Shown here piece by piece: positions 7,862-16,572 of a stretch of 64,000 bases of DNA. Below the pieces are notes generated by a model, which saw only the letters and a list, made by a program, of their open reading frames with translations, was not told where the DNA came from and did not search any database. A program made the position numbers and the translations under genes. Source of the stretch: Herbaspirillum sp. AP02 (GTDB taxonomy: Bacteria; Pseudomonadota; Gammaproteobacteria; Burkholderiales; Burkholderiaceae_D). The DNA is taken from the NCBI RefSeq assembly GCF_015767275.1, contig NZ_JADWMY010000001.1, positions 62,001-126,000 of the forward strand, written 5' to 3'. Within the stretch, counting starts at the first letter, position 1. Each line of letters begins with the position of its first letter.

Positions 7862-9259
7862 TCAGCCTGGCGCCTGCCAGGCCGGGAACTGCAGGATGAC
7901 TGCAAAATGGCCGTCCGCCAGATAGGCAAACTGCATCTCGCCGCCGTGGGCACGCATCACCTCTTCGACGATGGACAAGCCCAGGCTGGCGCCCATGCGA
8001 TCAGCGCCACGCGGCGCAAAGGGCTTGCGCAGGCGCTCCCAGTCCCCGGCCGGGATGCCCGGTCCGTCATCGATGAAGCGCAACTGATGGTATTGAGCAT
8101 CGCTATCCACCCGCACATGCAGCAATCCTGGCGCCCCATATTGCAGAGCGTTGTCGAGGATGTTCTTGATCGCCTCGCCCAGCGCAATGGCATCGCCCAG
8201 GATCAGGCAGGGCAGGGGCGGCACATCCAGCGCCAGGTCATGCGGCGTGCGCGCCCGGTTGGACAGCACCTCGGTCATCTGTGAGCGCACCAGCGCGGCC
8301 AGGTCGATGGGTTCCTGCAGGCGGCTGTCGTTGCGATGCTGCACCATCGCATGGTTGATCAGCTGGTTCACCAGCGCGCCCAGGCTGCGCGTGCGTTCGC
8401 GCAGCAGGCTCAGGTGGCGTTGGCGTTTCTCCTCGTTGTTCTCGCTGGCGAGTAGTTCCATCTGCGCCACCAGCGCAGTCACCGGTGTGCGCAGCTGGTG
8501 CGCGGCGTCGCCGATCACGCGCCGCATGGTGGCCCGGTGCACTGACAGGCGCTGCATGAAGGCATTGATGGCCGAGACCAGGGCGTGGGTTTCCGCCGGC
8601 ACCGTCAGGGCCAGGGGCGACAGGTCATTCAGATCACGTTCGCGGATGGCCGCCTCGATGCGTTTTAACGGCGCCAGTGCCTGGTACAGCGTGAACATGG
8701 CGGCCACCAGCGTCAGCACGCTCATCACCACGATCACCACCAGCGCCTTGCTGCCCAGGCTGTGGGCGAAGGACATGCGGGCATTGTTGGTCTGCGCCAG
8801 CACGATGACCGCCCAGGGATGCGGGCTGTCGACCGGCATGCGGCGACCGATGATGGCCATGCGCACCGGCGTGCCCAGGTATTGGCCGTCGCGCAGCAGC
8901 GGGCCCTGTTCCAGTTCGTTCCAGGGAATCTCTGGGCGGAATTCGGCGTCGCCGGCGATCACCCGGCCACGCGGATCGAAGACGGCATAGATGGCATGGT
9001 CGCCGGTGCCCAGCATCGACAGCGCCGCCAGGGGCACATCGACACTGACCTCGCCATGGTCGTACCAGGTGTTTTCGGCGATCTGCAGGGCGCTGCCGGC
9101 GAGGATGCGGTCGTAGGCGTCCTTGGCGGCCAGCTGGGTGGAAATCCAGATGGCGATCAACAGTACCGCCGCGCTGACCAGCAGTACCGCCCCCACCCGC
9201 ACCACCAGCCGGGTATAGAGCGAGCGCCCGGCTACCACATCTTGCGTGCGGCCCTGCAT
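7862..9259 (-). CDS. Sensor histidine kinase, TctE-like
   Basis: 465-residue membrane kinase. TM1 is residues about 17-40 and TM2 about 171-192. The roughly 130-residue periplasmic domain between them has the pattern of the 2CSK_N sensors of TctE-type kinases. The H-box IGDAAHQLRTPVTAL places the phosphorylated histidine at about residue 254. An N-box (NILDNALQYGAP), a G1 box (DDGPGIP) and a G2 box (GASLGLSIVEEV) complete the ATPase domain. It starts at the ATG of a TGATG overlap with the response regulator gene, so the two are translationally coupled. The ABC transporter reading away from the pair is the likely target operon. Confidence 0.93.
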   Translation of the reverse strand: MQGRTQDVVAGRSLYTRLVVRVGAVLLVSAAVLLIAIWISTQLAAKDAYDRILAGSALQIAENTWYDHGEVSVDVPLAALSMLGTGDHAIYAVFDPRGRVIAGDAEFRPEIPWNELEQGPLLRDGQYLGTPVRMAIIGRRMPVDSPHPWAVIVLAQTNNARMSFAHSLGSKALVVIVVMSVLTLVAAMFTLYQALAPLKRIEAAIRERDLNDLSPLALTVPAETHALVSAINAFMQRLSVHRATMRRVIGDAAHQLRTPVTALVAQMELLASENNEEKRQRHLSLLRERTRSLGALVNQLINHAMVQHRNDSRLQEPIDLAALVRSQMTEVLSNRARTPHDLALDVPPLPCLILGDAIALGEAIKNILDNALQYGAPGLLHVRVDSDAQYHQLRFIDDGPGIPAGDWERLRKPFAPRGADRMGASLGLSIVEEVMRAHGGEMQFAYLADGHFAVILQFPAWQAPG

Positions 9260-9942
9260 CAGGGCAGTGCCTCGACCGGGGCCTGCAGCACCAGCTGGTA
9301 GCCCAGACCGCGCAGGGTACGGATCTCGAAGGCGGCACCGGCCAGCTTCTTGCGCAGGCGCGCCACGTATTGCTCCACCGTGTTGGCGTTGGGCGTGTCA
9401 TCGACAGTGAAGAGCCGATCCATCAGCTCATCCTTGTTGAAGATGCGGCCCGGACGGGCGGCGATGATTTCCAGCAGGGTCACCTCGCGCCGGGTCAGGT
9501 CGATGGGCTGGCCGTCCAGCGTGGCGCTGCGGCTCTTGCGGTCGATGCACAGGTTGGCGCAGTGCAGCAGGTTGGTGGATTCACCACCGCTACGGCGCAG
9601 CAGGACGCGGATGCGGGCCTCCAGTTCGCGGAAATCGAAGGGCTTGACCAGGTAGTCATCCGCGCCCAGGTCCAGGGCGCGCACCCGTTCCTCGATCTCG
9701 CCGCAGGCGGTCAGCATCAGCACCGGGGTGTGCTGGCCGCGCGTGCGCAATTGTTCCAGCAGGGTGAAGCCGTCCAGCTGCGGCAGCATCACATCCAGGA
9801 TCAAGAGGTCGAAGGCCTCGCCCAGGCGGCGGCTGGCGGCCAGGCCCTGGCTCTCCCATTCCACGGTATGGCCGATGCGGGTGAGGTGGGAGACGATGGC
9901 CTCGGCCACGTCGGCGGTGTCTTCGACCAGCAGGATGCGCAT
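9259..9942 (-). CDS. OmpR/PhoB-family response regulator, TctD-like
   Basis: 227 residues. The receiver domain (1-120) has the acidic pocket VEDTAD, the phospho-acceptor aspartate in LLILDVMLP (about residue 50) and the switch lysine in DDYLVKPFD. The C-terminal winged helix (about 130-222) includes LTRREVTLLEIIAARPG and the recognition helix NTVEQYVARLRKKL. It is first in a two-gene unit with the histidine kinase. The intergenic region toward the divergent ABC transporter contains three half-sites at 11-bp spacing (10041, 10052, 10063), as expected for an OmpR-family dimer array. Signal unknown; tricarboxylate sensing is only suggested by the family. Confidence 0.93.
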   Translation of the reverse strand: MRILLVEDTADVAEAIVSHLTRIGHTVEWESQGLAASRRLGEAFDLLILDVMLPQLDGFTLLEQLRTRGQHTPVLMLTACGEIEERVRALDLGADDYLVKPFDFRELEARIRVLLRRSGGESTNLLHCANLCIDRKSRSATLDGQPIDLTRREVTLLEIIAARPGRIFNKDELMDRLFTVDDTPNANTVEQYVARLRKKLAGAAFEIRTLRGLGYQLVLQAPVEALP

Positions 9943-10040
9943 GGGGATCTCCAGTGTGATGGCGGTGCCGCAGCTGTGGGCGCTGCTTGGGCGTGTTGCA
10001 GGGCGCCATTGTATGCCCGAACGCGTAGGGAAAAACAGCC

Positions 10041-10067
10041 GTCAGCTTTTAGTCAGATTCGTTACAG
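10041..10067. promoter_or_regulatory. 11-bp-spaced direct repeats, probable response-regulator sites
   Basis: GTCAG at 10041, GTCAG at 10052 and TACAG at 10063 repeat with exact 11-bp spacing, one helical turn, as in OmpR/PhoB-type operators. The array lies between the response regulator gene (start 9942) and the ABC transporter ATPase (start 10124), about 57 bases before the latter. AT-rich CATAAAT and TATAAAT stretches just downstream could be the -10 region. Confidence 0.45.
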
Positions 10068-10123
10068 CTTCACGGCCTAGCATCCGTTCCAACATAAATC
10101 CTATAAATCATTTGGAGACTTGC

Positions 10124-10915
10124 ATGAGCGACAATGCCCATGGCGCATCTGCCATCGATCCATCGCGTCCGCTGCTGGAGATCGACCGCGTCACCCTGCA
10201 ATACAAGACCACCGATTCGCTGGTGACGGCTACCCAGAGCGTGAGCTTCAACGTCCATCCGGGCGATCGCTACATCCTGCTGGGTCCCTCCGGTTGCGGC
10301 AAGTCCACCCTGTTGAAGGCCATCGGCGGCTACCTGCAACCGACCTCCGGCGCGATCCGTCTCAAGGGTCGCGAGGTGCATGAGCCGGGGCCGGACCGCA
10401 TGATGGTGTTCCAGGAATTCGACCAGCTGCTGCCCTGGAAGACGGTGCGCCAGAACGTCGAATTCGCGTTGCACGCCAGTGGTCGCCTGCAGGGCCGCGC
10501 CGCCGCCGAGCGCGCCGAGTACTACATCAGCAAGGTGGGTCTGGCCAAGTTCATCGACTGCTATCCGCACATGCTCTCGGGGGGCATGAAGCAGCGCGTC
10601 TCGATCGCCCGTGGCATGGCCATGGAGCCGGACGTGCTGCTGATGGACGAACCCTTCGCCGCACTGGACGCGCTGACCCGCCGCAAGATGCAGGACGAGC
10701 TGCTGCGCCTGTGGGACGACACCCAGTTCACGGTGCTCTTCGTGACCCACTCCATCGAGGAAGCCATCCGCGTCGGCACCCGCATCCTCCTGCTGACCCC
10801 GCACCCGGGCCAGGTGCGCGCCGAACTCAACAGCATCGACCCCAGCCAGCTGGGAACCGCCGCCCAGGCCGAGCTGGAAACCCGCATCAACGACATGCTG
10901 TTCGCGCATCACTGA
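10124..10915 (+). CDS. ABC transporter ATP-binding protein (nitrate/sulfonate/taurine type)
   Basis: 263-residue nucleotide-binding subunit of an importer. Walker A is GPSGCGKSTLLK, the Q-loop is MMVFQEFDQLLPWKT, the signature is LSGGMKQRVSIARG (one G-M substitution of the usual Q, common in SsuB/TauB), Walker B is VLLMDEPFAALD and the H-loop is FVTHSIEEAI. The ATG at 10124 is preceded by TTGGAGACTTGC. It is the first of three genes (ATPase, permease, binding protein). Substrates of this class include nitrate, sulfonates, taurine and thiamine precursors; the sequence does not decide. Confidence 0.92.
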   Translation: MSDNAHGASAIDPSRPLLEIDRVTLQYKTTDSLVTATQSVSFNVHPGDRYILLGPSGCGKSTLLKAIGGYLQPTSGAIRLKGREVHEPGPDRMMVFQEFDQLLPWKTVRQNVEFALHASGRLQGRAAAERAEYYISKVGLAKFIDCYPHMLSGGMKQRVSIARGMAMEPDVLLMDEPFAALDALTRRKMQDELLRLWDDTQFTVLFVTHSIEEAIRVGTRILLLTPHPGQVRAELNSIDPSQLGTAAQAELETRINDMLFAHH

Positions 10916-10937
10916 GCCGCGCCAGGAGACAAGAATC

Positions 10938-11807
10938 ATGCAAACCAATCTGCCCTACGTCCGCCCCGAAATCGTGGTGGAACCGAACCCCAATGCCGCC
11001 GCCGAGGTCCAGCGCCCGTTGTCGGCCTTCGAATCGCTGTACCGCATGGGCTGGCTGCGCAAGACCGTGATCCTGCTGGTTCTGGCGCTGATCTGGGAAG
11101 TCTATGGCCGCTGGCTGGACAATGCGCTGCTCTTCCCCAGCTTCAGCGAGACGCTGCAGGCCTTCCTCTCCGGCATCGGCAGCGGCGTGCTGCTGGAGCG
11201 TGCCGCCGTGTCCATGCAGACCCTGCTGGTGGGTTACGGCCTGGGCATCCTGCTGGCCGGGCTGTTGACCACGGTGGCCATCAGCTCGCGCATCGGCAAT
11301 GACCTGCTGGAAACCCTGACCTCCATGTTCAACCCGCTGCCGGCCATCGCGCTCTTGCCGCTGGCGCTGATCTGGTTCGGCCTGGGCACCGGCAGCATCA
11401 TCTTCGTACTGGTGCATTCGGTGCTGTGGGCGGTGGCTCTGAATACCCACGGCGGTTTCCGGGCGGTGTCCAACACCCTGCGCATGGTGGGCCAGAACTA
11501 TGGCCTGCGCCGCTTCTCGCTGGTGAAATCGATCCTGATTCCGGCCGCCTTCCCGAGCATCCTCACGGGCCTGAAGGTGGGCTGGGCCTTCGCCTGGCGC
11601 ACCCTGATCGCGGCTGAACTGGTGTTCGGCGTCTCCTCCGGCGCCGGCGGCCTGGGCTGGTACATCTTCGAAAACCGCAACCAGCTGGAAACCGCCAACG
11701 TCTTCTCGGGCCTGTTCTTCGTGATCATCATCGGCCTGGTGGTCGAGAACCTGATCTTCGCCCAGATCGAGAAGCGCACCATCCGCCGCTGGGGCATGCA
11801 GCACTGA
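10938..11807 (+). CDS. ABC transporter permease (SsuC/TauC-like)
   Basis: 289-residue inner-membrane permease with six hydrophobic helices. The cytoplasmic coupling loop GLRRFSLVKSILIPAAFPSI carries the EAA-like motif of binding-protein-dependent permeases (here GQNYGLRRF...IPAAFPSILTGLKVG). The roughly 45-residue polar N-terminal extension is longer than in most SsuC proteins. It starts 22 bases after the ATPase gene with CCAGGAGACAAG as ribosome binding site, so it is co-transcribed with its neighbours. Confidence 0.92.
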   Translation: MQTNLPYVRPEIVVEPNPNAAAEVQRPLSAFESLYRMGWLRKTVILLVLALIWEVYGRWLDNALLFPSFSETLQAFLSGIGSGVLLERAAVSMQTLLVGYGLGILLAGLLTTVAISSRIGNDLLETLTSMFNPLPAIALLPLALIWFGLGTGSIIFVLVHSVLWAVALNTHGGFRAVSNTLRMVGQNYGLRRFSLVKSILIPAAFPSILTGLKVGWAFAWRTLIAAELVFGVSSGAGGLGWYIFENRNQLETANVFSGLFFVIIIGLVVENLIFAQIEKRTIRRWGMQH

Positions 11808-11886
11808 GACTGACCGCAACAAGACCCACCACGACAAGACCGTCCGTGACAAGACCGATAAACTGAGAACCTACAGGAGACAACCC

Positions 11887-12903
11887 ATGAAACGTCGTAC
11901 CTTTAGCAGCATGATGATCGCCGCGACCCTGGCGCTGTCCGGCGCCGCCGGTGCCGCCCGCGCCGAAGCGCCGGAAGTGCGCATCTCCCACGGCTACGGC
12001 CTGCTGTACCTGCCGCTGATGGTGATCCGCGACCAGGGCCTGCTGGAAAAACATGCCAAGGCCATGGGCCTGGGCGATGTGAAGGCCAAGTGGGTGCTGC
12101 TGGACGGCGGCAACGTCATCAACGACGCCATGCTGGCCGGTAACCTTGACATCGCCGGTACCGGCGCCCCGGGCTTCGTGACCCTGTGGTCCAAGGCCCA
12201 CGGCATCCCGCGTTCGGAAGTGGTGGGCCTGGGCGCACTGTCGACCTCGCCGCTCTGGCTCAACACCAACAACCCCAACGTCAAGTCCCTGAAGGACTTC
12301 ACGCCCAAGGACAAGATCGCCATCCCTGGCATCAAGACCTCGCTGTCGGCGGTGCTGTTGCAGATGGCCGCCGCCAAGACCTTCGGTGCCGAGAATTACG
12401 CCAAGCTGGACCCGCTGACGGTGAGCCTGTCGCACCCGGAGGCGATGGCCTCGCTGGTCTCCGGCAAGACCGAGATCACCGCCCACTTCACCTCGCCGCC
12501 GTTCTCCTACCAGGAATCCAAGGCCCCCGGCATCACCCGCGTGCTGAACTCCACCGACGTGCTGGGCCACCTCACCATCGACGTGGTGTTCGCCCTGAAG
12601 TCCTTCACCGACAAGAACCCCAAGCTGACGCAAGCCTTTATGGCGGCGCAGGAAGAAGCGAACGCCTATATCGTCAAGAACCGCAAGGGCGCGGCTGAAA
12701 CCTTCCTGCGTGTCTCCAAGCTCAAGCTGCCGCAGGACGAAGTGGAACAGATGCTGGCCGACCCCGGTACCGAGTTCTCGACCACGCCGGTGGACATCAT
12801 GCAATACGTGCTCTTCATGAGCAAAGCCGGCACCATCAAGACCAAGCCGGCGGTGTGGAACGAGATGTTCGTGCCGGCCTTCAAGGACCGCAAGGGGAGT
12901 TGA
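11887..12903 (+). CDS. ABC transporter substrate-binding protein (NMT1/SsuA-like)
   Basis: 338-residue periplasmic protein. It has a Sec signal peptide of about 26 residues ending in AARA. The mature fold is type II periplasmic binding protein of the NMT1/SsuA family (VRISHGYGLLYLPLMVIRDQG, then GGNVINDAMLAGNLDIAGTG, the typical ligand-loop block). The ribosome binding site ACAGGAGACAACCC precedes ATG 11887. Third gene of the importer, separated by 79 bases and followed by a strong terminator at 12946-12992. The ligand is not evident; lack of close similarity to TauA or CysP signatures argues against a firm name. Confidence 0.9.
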   Translation: MKRRTFSSMMIAATLALSGAAGAARAEAPEVRISHGYGLLYLPLMVIRDQGLLEKHAKAMGLGDVKAKWVLLDGGNVINDAMLAGNLDIAGTGAPGFVTLWSKAHGIPRSEVVGLGALSTSPLWLNTNNPNVKSLKDFTPKDKIAIPGIKTSLSAVLLQMAAAKTFGAENYAKLDPLTVSLSHPEAMASLVSGKTEITAHFTSPPFSYQESKAPGITRVLNSTDVLGHLTIDVVFALKSFTDKNPKLTQAFMAAQEEANAYIVKNRKGAAETFLRVSKLKLPQDEVEQMLADPGTEFSTTPVDIMQYVLFMSKAGTIKTKPAVWNEMFVPAFKDRKGS

Positions 12904-12945
12904 GGGAAGTGCAGGGAAGTTGCGTGGCGCTGTCTTGCCATGACA

Positions 12946-12992
12946 TGACACAGCCGGGGGCGGCAGACGCTGCCCCCGGCTGTGTCATTTTT
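12946..12992 (+). terminator. Intrinsic terminator of the ABC operon
   Basis: Sixteen-bp perfect stem (12946-12961 paired with 12972-12987) with a ten-base loop, followed by five T and TTCTT. The downstream arm overlaps the stop codon of the convergent glycosyltransferase gene. Confidence 0.93.
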
Positions 12993-14874
12993 CTTGCGCG
13001 TTGATCCGGTCGCAACGCTGTGCCACCAGCTCCACCAGTGCATCTCCCAGCGATTCCGGCCGCCCTTCGAACAGGCGCTGCAAGGCCTGCGGATCGGCCA
13101 GATGCGCATACAGCGCCTGGCGCGCCGGGTAATCGGTCGCCATGCGCACGGCCGCCAGGATGTAGTCGTCCAGGGTGGCCGCAATGGTCCAGTCGGGCAG
13201 GCCGACCCGGCGGAACAGGCCCTCGTCGATGTGCTCGAAGACTTCCGGCCCGGTCTTGCAGACCCCCGGCAGGCCGACCGTGAAGGCATCGATGATGCCG
13301 TTGGTATTGCCGAAGGGCAGGGGCGACAGGAACATGTCGCACTGGTTGAAGATGGACAGGTACTGCTGGTAAGGCTGATGCGGATAGACCTGTGCGCCCG
13401 GCACGTAGCGCAGGATCAGGCGCTGCAGTTGCGGATACAGCAGGCCCTGCGCCTGCCCCACCAGGAAGTGCAGTTGCACCTGCTTGCCGCTACCACCGGC
13501 GGGCGGCTGGGCGGACAATTCCACGATCTTCTGGCAGGCCATCAGGAAGCGCGGATTGAGCTTCATCGTGGTGGCAGCGATGGCGATGTTGACGTGAGCT
13601 TGGTCGCGTCGCTCCAGACGCGGCACGGCAAAGGGGATGGCGGAAGGACGATAGGGCTGGCCGTCGGCCGGCAGGCGCAGCAGCTTTTCGCTGAAGCAGT
13701 CCGGGTCGCCGACGAAGTCATCTTCCACGCTGATGTAGTCGATGCGCGGTGAATGCGTGGTGGCCGGGTGGCCCAGTGCCGCCACCTGCAGCGGTGCCAC
13801 GCGCAGGTTGGCGGCAAACATGGTGATCGGGAACATGCCTACGCTGGGCATGTAGAACACCTGCGGCTGCCGGGTGCGGGCCTGTTCAGCGATCTGGCGC
13901 ATGCAACCCATCAGGTCCGAAGGTTGCTTCAGGATGACGAATTCGTCGAAGACCGCCCGTCCCAGATCGTCGGTATTGGCCTCGTAGCCCATGGCTACGA
14001 CATGGAAGTGGCGCCGCGCCGCCTCCAGCGTCTTGGAGTGGGTGCGGTAGATGGAGTGACCACCGGAAAACCATTCCAGCAGCACCAGCATGACCGGTTT
14101 GCCATCGACCCGGCCAGCGCCGTCGTGATCCAGGTCGACCAGACCCTCGGCGCGCAGCTTCTTGACGATCAACTGGTTGATGGCGCCCTTGATGCGGTGG
14201 CGCTGCGGCAGGTCGGCATAGCTGCAGTGCATGTAGACGTCATGCAGCACCGCCACCGGCAGGCCGTCCAGCGAATCCAGCTGCTGCAGCCGGTCCGGCA
14301 GCCAGCCCAGCAAGGCCTCGCGCTTGGAGTGCGCCGCCGGCGTACCGAGAAAGCGTGGCGACATCAAGGCCAGGAACAGGGCGGCCGCCAGCGGCTTGTT
14401 CTGCGCCCACAGCATCTCCACGTCCAGCGGCAGTTCCGATTCGGGCGAATAGAGGATGCAGAATTTCACCAGGTCCAGCGGCTTGATTTCGAACACCTCG
14501 GCCTGCGGGCCGCCCAGCTTGAGCGAGGCCAGGATGTGGTCGGCATTGATGAAATGGCTGGCGCTGAACAGCGCCGCCAGCCAGCGCTGGAAATTGATCA
14601 ACTGGCCGAAGCCGTCCGGGCTGATGTGAAAGGCGGGGTCCGAGAACAAGGCTGAAATGGCACTGGTGACGCGGGTCAGCATGTGCTGCTCCAGCTCGCC
14701 GGCGGTGACAGCGGCCGACACCTGCAGCGAAAACTTGTCGGCCAGCTGCCCGTACTGGCGATCGATCAGCAACAGCAGGCGCACCAGTTCGCGGGCGGCT
14801 GGCTCATGCTGACGCGAGTAGCACAGGTACTCGAATTTTTCCAGGGAGAAAATCTCGTCGGGGCTGGCCGTCAT
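12985..14874 (-). CDS. HMW1C-like cytoplasmic N-glycosyltransferase (GT41)
   Basis: 629 residues, the length of HMW1C and Actinobacillus NGT (about 620-650). These soluble enzymes put glucose or galactose from UDP-sugars on asparagine in N-X-S/T of proteins before secretion. Recognised landmarks are an all-helical N-terminal half, then ALGHPATTHSPRIDY (His 369), AIAATTMKLNPRFL with Lys 438 at the UDP site (compare K441 reported essential in A. pleuropneumoniae HMW1C), VYPHQPYQQYL (His 499), and PFGNTNGIIDAFTVGLPGVC with Asp 529 followed by HIDEGLFRRVGLP. The GT-B donor site therefore looks intact. No HMW1A adhesin, HMW1B porin or other glycosylation gene is nearby, so the acceptor is unknown. 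It stands alone between convergent and decayed neighbours. Confidence 0.88.
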   Translation of the reverse strand: MTASPDEIFSLEKFEYLCYSRQHEPAARELVRLLLLIDRQYGQLADKFSLQVSAAVTAGELEQHMLTRVTSAISALFSDPAFHISPDGFGQLINFQRWLAALFSASHFINADHILASLKLGGPQAEVFEIKPLDLVKFCILYSPESELPLDVEMLWAQNKPLAAALFLALMSPRFLGTPAAHSKREALLGWLPDRLQQLDSLDGLPVAVLHDVYMHCSYADLPQRHRIKGAINQLIVKKLRAEGLVDLDHDGAGRVDGKPVMLVLLEWFSGGHSIYRTHSKTLEAARRHFHVVAMGYEANTDDLGRAVFDEFVILKQPSDLMGCMRQIAEQARTRQPQVFYMPSVGMFPITMFAANLRVAPLQVAALGHPATTHSPRIDYISVEDDFVGDPDCFSEKLLRLPADGQPYRPSAIPFAVPRLERRDQAHVNIAIAATTMKLNPRFLMACQKIVELSAQPPAGGSGKQVQLHFLVGQAQGLLYPQLQRLILRYVPGAQVYPHQPYQQYLSIFNQCDMFLSPLPFGNTNGIIDAFTVGLPGVCKTGPEVFEHIDEGLFRRVGLPDWTIAATLDDYILAAVRMATDYPARQALYAHLADPQALQRLFEGRPESLGDALVELVAQRCDRINAQEK

Positions 14875-14918
14875 GGCGGGATCTCGTCATCAAATGGAGG
14901 CAGCCGGCATTGTGCCGT

Positions 14919-15290
14919 CTATGGCAGACGACTGCCAGCGCTTTCATGTCGTGCCGTGCCGGACGGCGTGGGGAAGATCCACTGCACCGCCTCCGGCGCC
15001 CCGAACAGCTGCACCGCGCCATGGGCGGCGCCGGGGATCTGCCGTTGCGGATGATCGACCGGAATCTGCCAGCGCTGCGACAGGTCGTGTTCGCTGCCGA
15101 CATAGGCCAGTTGTCGCGCCACCCGGGTCTGGCCTTGCATCGCCGCGCCGCAGGCATGGTCGAGGTAGCGGTGCTGCGGATCAGTGTCGCGAGCACCCAC
15201 CATGTAGCGCACGTCCCGGGCGGCATAGCGGGCAAACAGCTGGCGTCCGTCCAGCTGCGGTGGCGGCAGGTAGGCGGGTGGTCGGGCCAT
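14919..15290 (-). pseudogene. 3' remnant of an alpha/beta hydrolase gene
   Basis: An open frame of 123 codons reads like the C-terminal third of a secreted alpha/beta hydrolase: VRYMVGARDTDPQHRYLDHA (the usual acid-residue loop), then a QGQTRVARQLAYV helix and PGAAHGAVQLFG with the catalytic histidine. The nucleophile elbow and the whole N-terminal half are missing; upstream there is only 67 bases before the end of the AraC gene. It is therefore a decayed gene, not a small functional protein. Homology is by pattern; confidence moderate. Confidence 0.5.
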
Positions 15291-15357
15291 GGTCTCAGGT
15301 GCGGCGAGCCTGTGGGTGCATTGGCCTGCCACGATAGCCGGCAAATGCGCTGCCCGC

Positions 15358-16353
15358 TCAGTGCCGCGTGCGAGCCTGCAGCATGGCCGAGGGCGACTGT
15401 CCGAACAGCTTCTTGTAGTCGCACGAGAACTGGCTGAAATTGCTGAAGCCCCAGGCGGCGGCGATGTCACCGATGGCCTGCCTGCCATCGCCCTGGGCCA
15501 GGGCGCGGCGCACGCCGTTCAGGCGCAGCAGGCGCAGGTAGCTCATCGGGCTCAGACCCAGCACATCCTCGAAACAGTATTGCAGCGTACGTCGGCTCAC
15601 ATGCAGGGCCTCGCACAGCATGGGTACGGTGACCGGGCTTTCCTGATGGGCCAGGGCCAGATCGCGGGCGTCGTTGACGATGCGGCGCCGGCGCAGCAGG
15701 CTGGCGCCGGCTTCGGCTTCGATATCGCCTGCGTCCAGCAGGGCCAGCAGCGAGACCAGCACGGCTTCCTGGCGCAGTTGCAGGGCGCCATGGGCAGCCT
15801 CGCCGCCGGCCTGGCCGGCCAGCGCGAGCAGGGCGCCGATCTGGTGGCGGCAATCGTCCAGGCCGCTGGCGTCCACCTTGAGCAGTTCGGCCTGACCCAG
15901 CCGGCGCCAGTCGGGCCGGCAGCCGAGCCGGGCGGCACTGGTCTGCAGGGCGTCGCGCTGGACCACGATACCGAATATCTCATGCTGGTCCGGCGTGACC
16001 AGTTCGAATTCGCAGCCGCCGGGGCGGGTCATCACCACGTCCTGCGGCACCTGGCGGCCATTGATGCGCATGCCCATGGTGCGCACCTCGATGCCGAACC
16101 AGTAGGCCTCCGGCCAGACCTGACAGGACTGGCGCACGGCCCGGCTGCCGGCCTCGCGGAAGATCTGCAGGCCCTCGCTCTGCCACTCCTGCAGTATGCC
16201 CTCGAAACTGCCGCAGGCCAACTGGTCGTAGCGCTGCTCCCAGTCGGTGAGGTTATGGGCATGTTCGTCCACGTCACGCGCAACGGCGGTGCGCAATGCC
16301 CGGCGGCTGTGCGTTGCCACTGTGTCAGGCTGGGACAGTGCAAGAGAGGACAT
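15358..16353 (-). CDS. eutR: AraC family regulator of ethanolamine utilisation, EutR-like
   Basis: 331 residues. The N-terminal region (YDQLACGSFEGILQEWQSEG) matches the start of EutR-type sensors. The C-terminal 100 residues are an AraC double HTH: VPMLCEALHVSRRTLQYCFE followed by GDIAAAWGFSNFSQFSCDYK and FGQSPSAML. The start at 16353 follows GAGAGGAC in front of ATG; an upstream in-frame extension of 69 residues is unlikely. It is divergent from the ethanolamine permease and lyase genes and so is the probable activator responding to ethanolamine (with cobalamin in the enteric EutR). The shared 220-base intergenic region has a perfect FNR-like box. Confidence 0.8.
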   Translation of the reverse strand: MSSLALSQPDTVATHSRRALRTAVARDVDEHAHNLTDWEQRYDQLACGSFEGILQEWQSEGLQIFREAGSRAVRQSCQVWPEAYWFGIEVRTMGMRINGRQVPQDVVMTRPGGCEFELVTPDQHEIFGIVVQRDALQTSAARLGCRPDWRRLGQAELLKVDASGLDDCRHQIGALLALAGQAGGEAAHGALQLRQEAVLVSLLALLDAGDIEAEAGASLLRRRRIVNDARDLALAHQESPVTVPMLCEALHVSRRTLQYCFEDVLGLSPMSYLRLLRLNGVRRALAQGDGRQAIGDIAAAWGFSNFSQFSCDYKKLFGQSPSAMLQARTRH

Positions 16354-16470
16354 GGGACGACTCCATAGATGAGTGGCATCGACAGCGCACCCGCAGGCGG
16401 CGCAGCTTTGCCGAATTTCGATAACGCCGCCCGTTTGGCCGTTGCTATATTGCGTCGCTAGGGCAGCGTC

Positions 16471-16484
16471 TTGATCAAAATCAA
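16471..16484. promoter_or_regulatory. FNR/ANR-type box in the eut divergent region
   Basis: TTGATCAAAATCAA is an exact TTGAT-N4-ATCAA match, 89 bases before the permease start and 118 bases from eutR. It implies oxygen-responsive control of the ethanolamine genes. Which of the two directions it serves is not clear; no good -10 was recognised. Confidence 0.6.
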
Positions 16485-16572
16485 GCAAGCCGCATGCCCG
16501 CAAGAAGGCACTTTCGCCACCCACGGCGGCCGCCACGATGAGGCCCACCTCTCGCGCCAACAGGAGAATCCG

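Noticed and set aside
14804..15424. 206-codon minus-strand frame over the hydrolase remnant
   Set aside because: Different frame from the hydrolase-like text; composition typical of a shadow and no motif.
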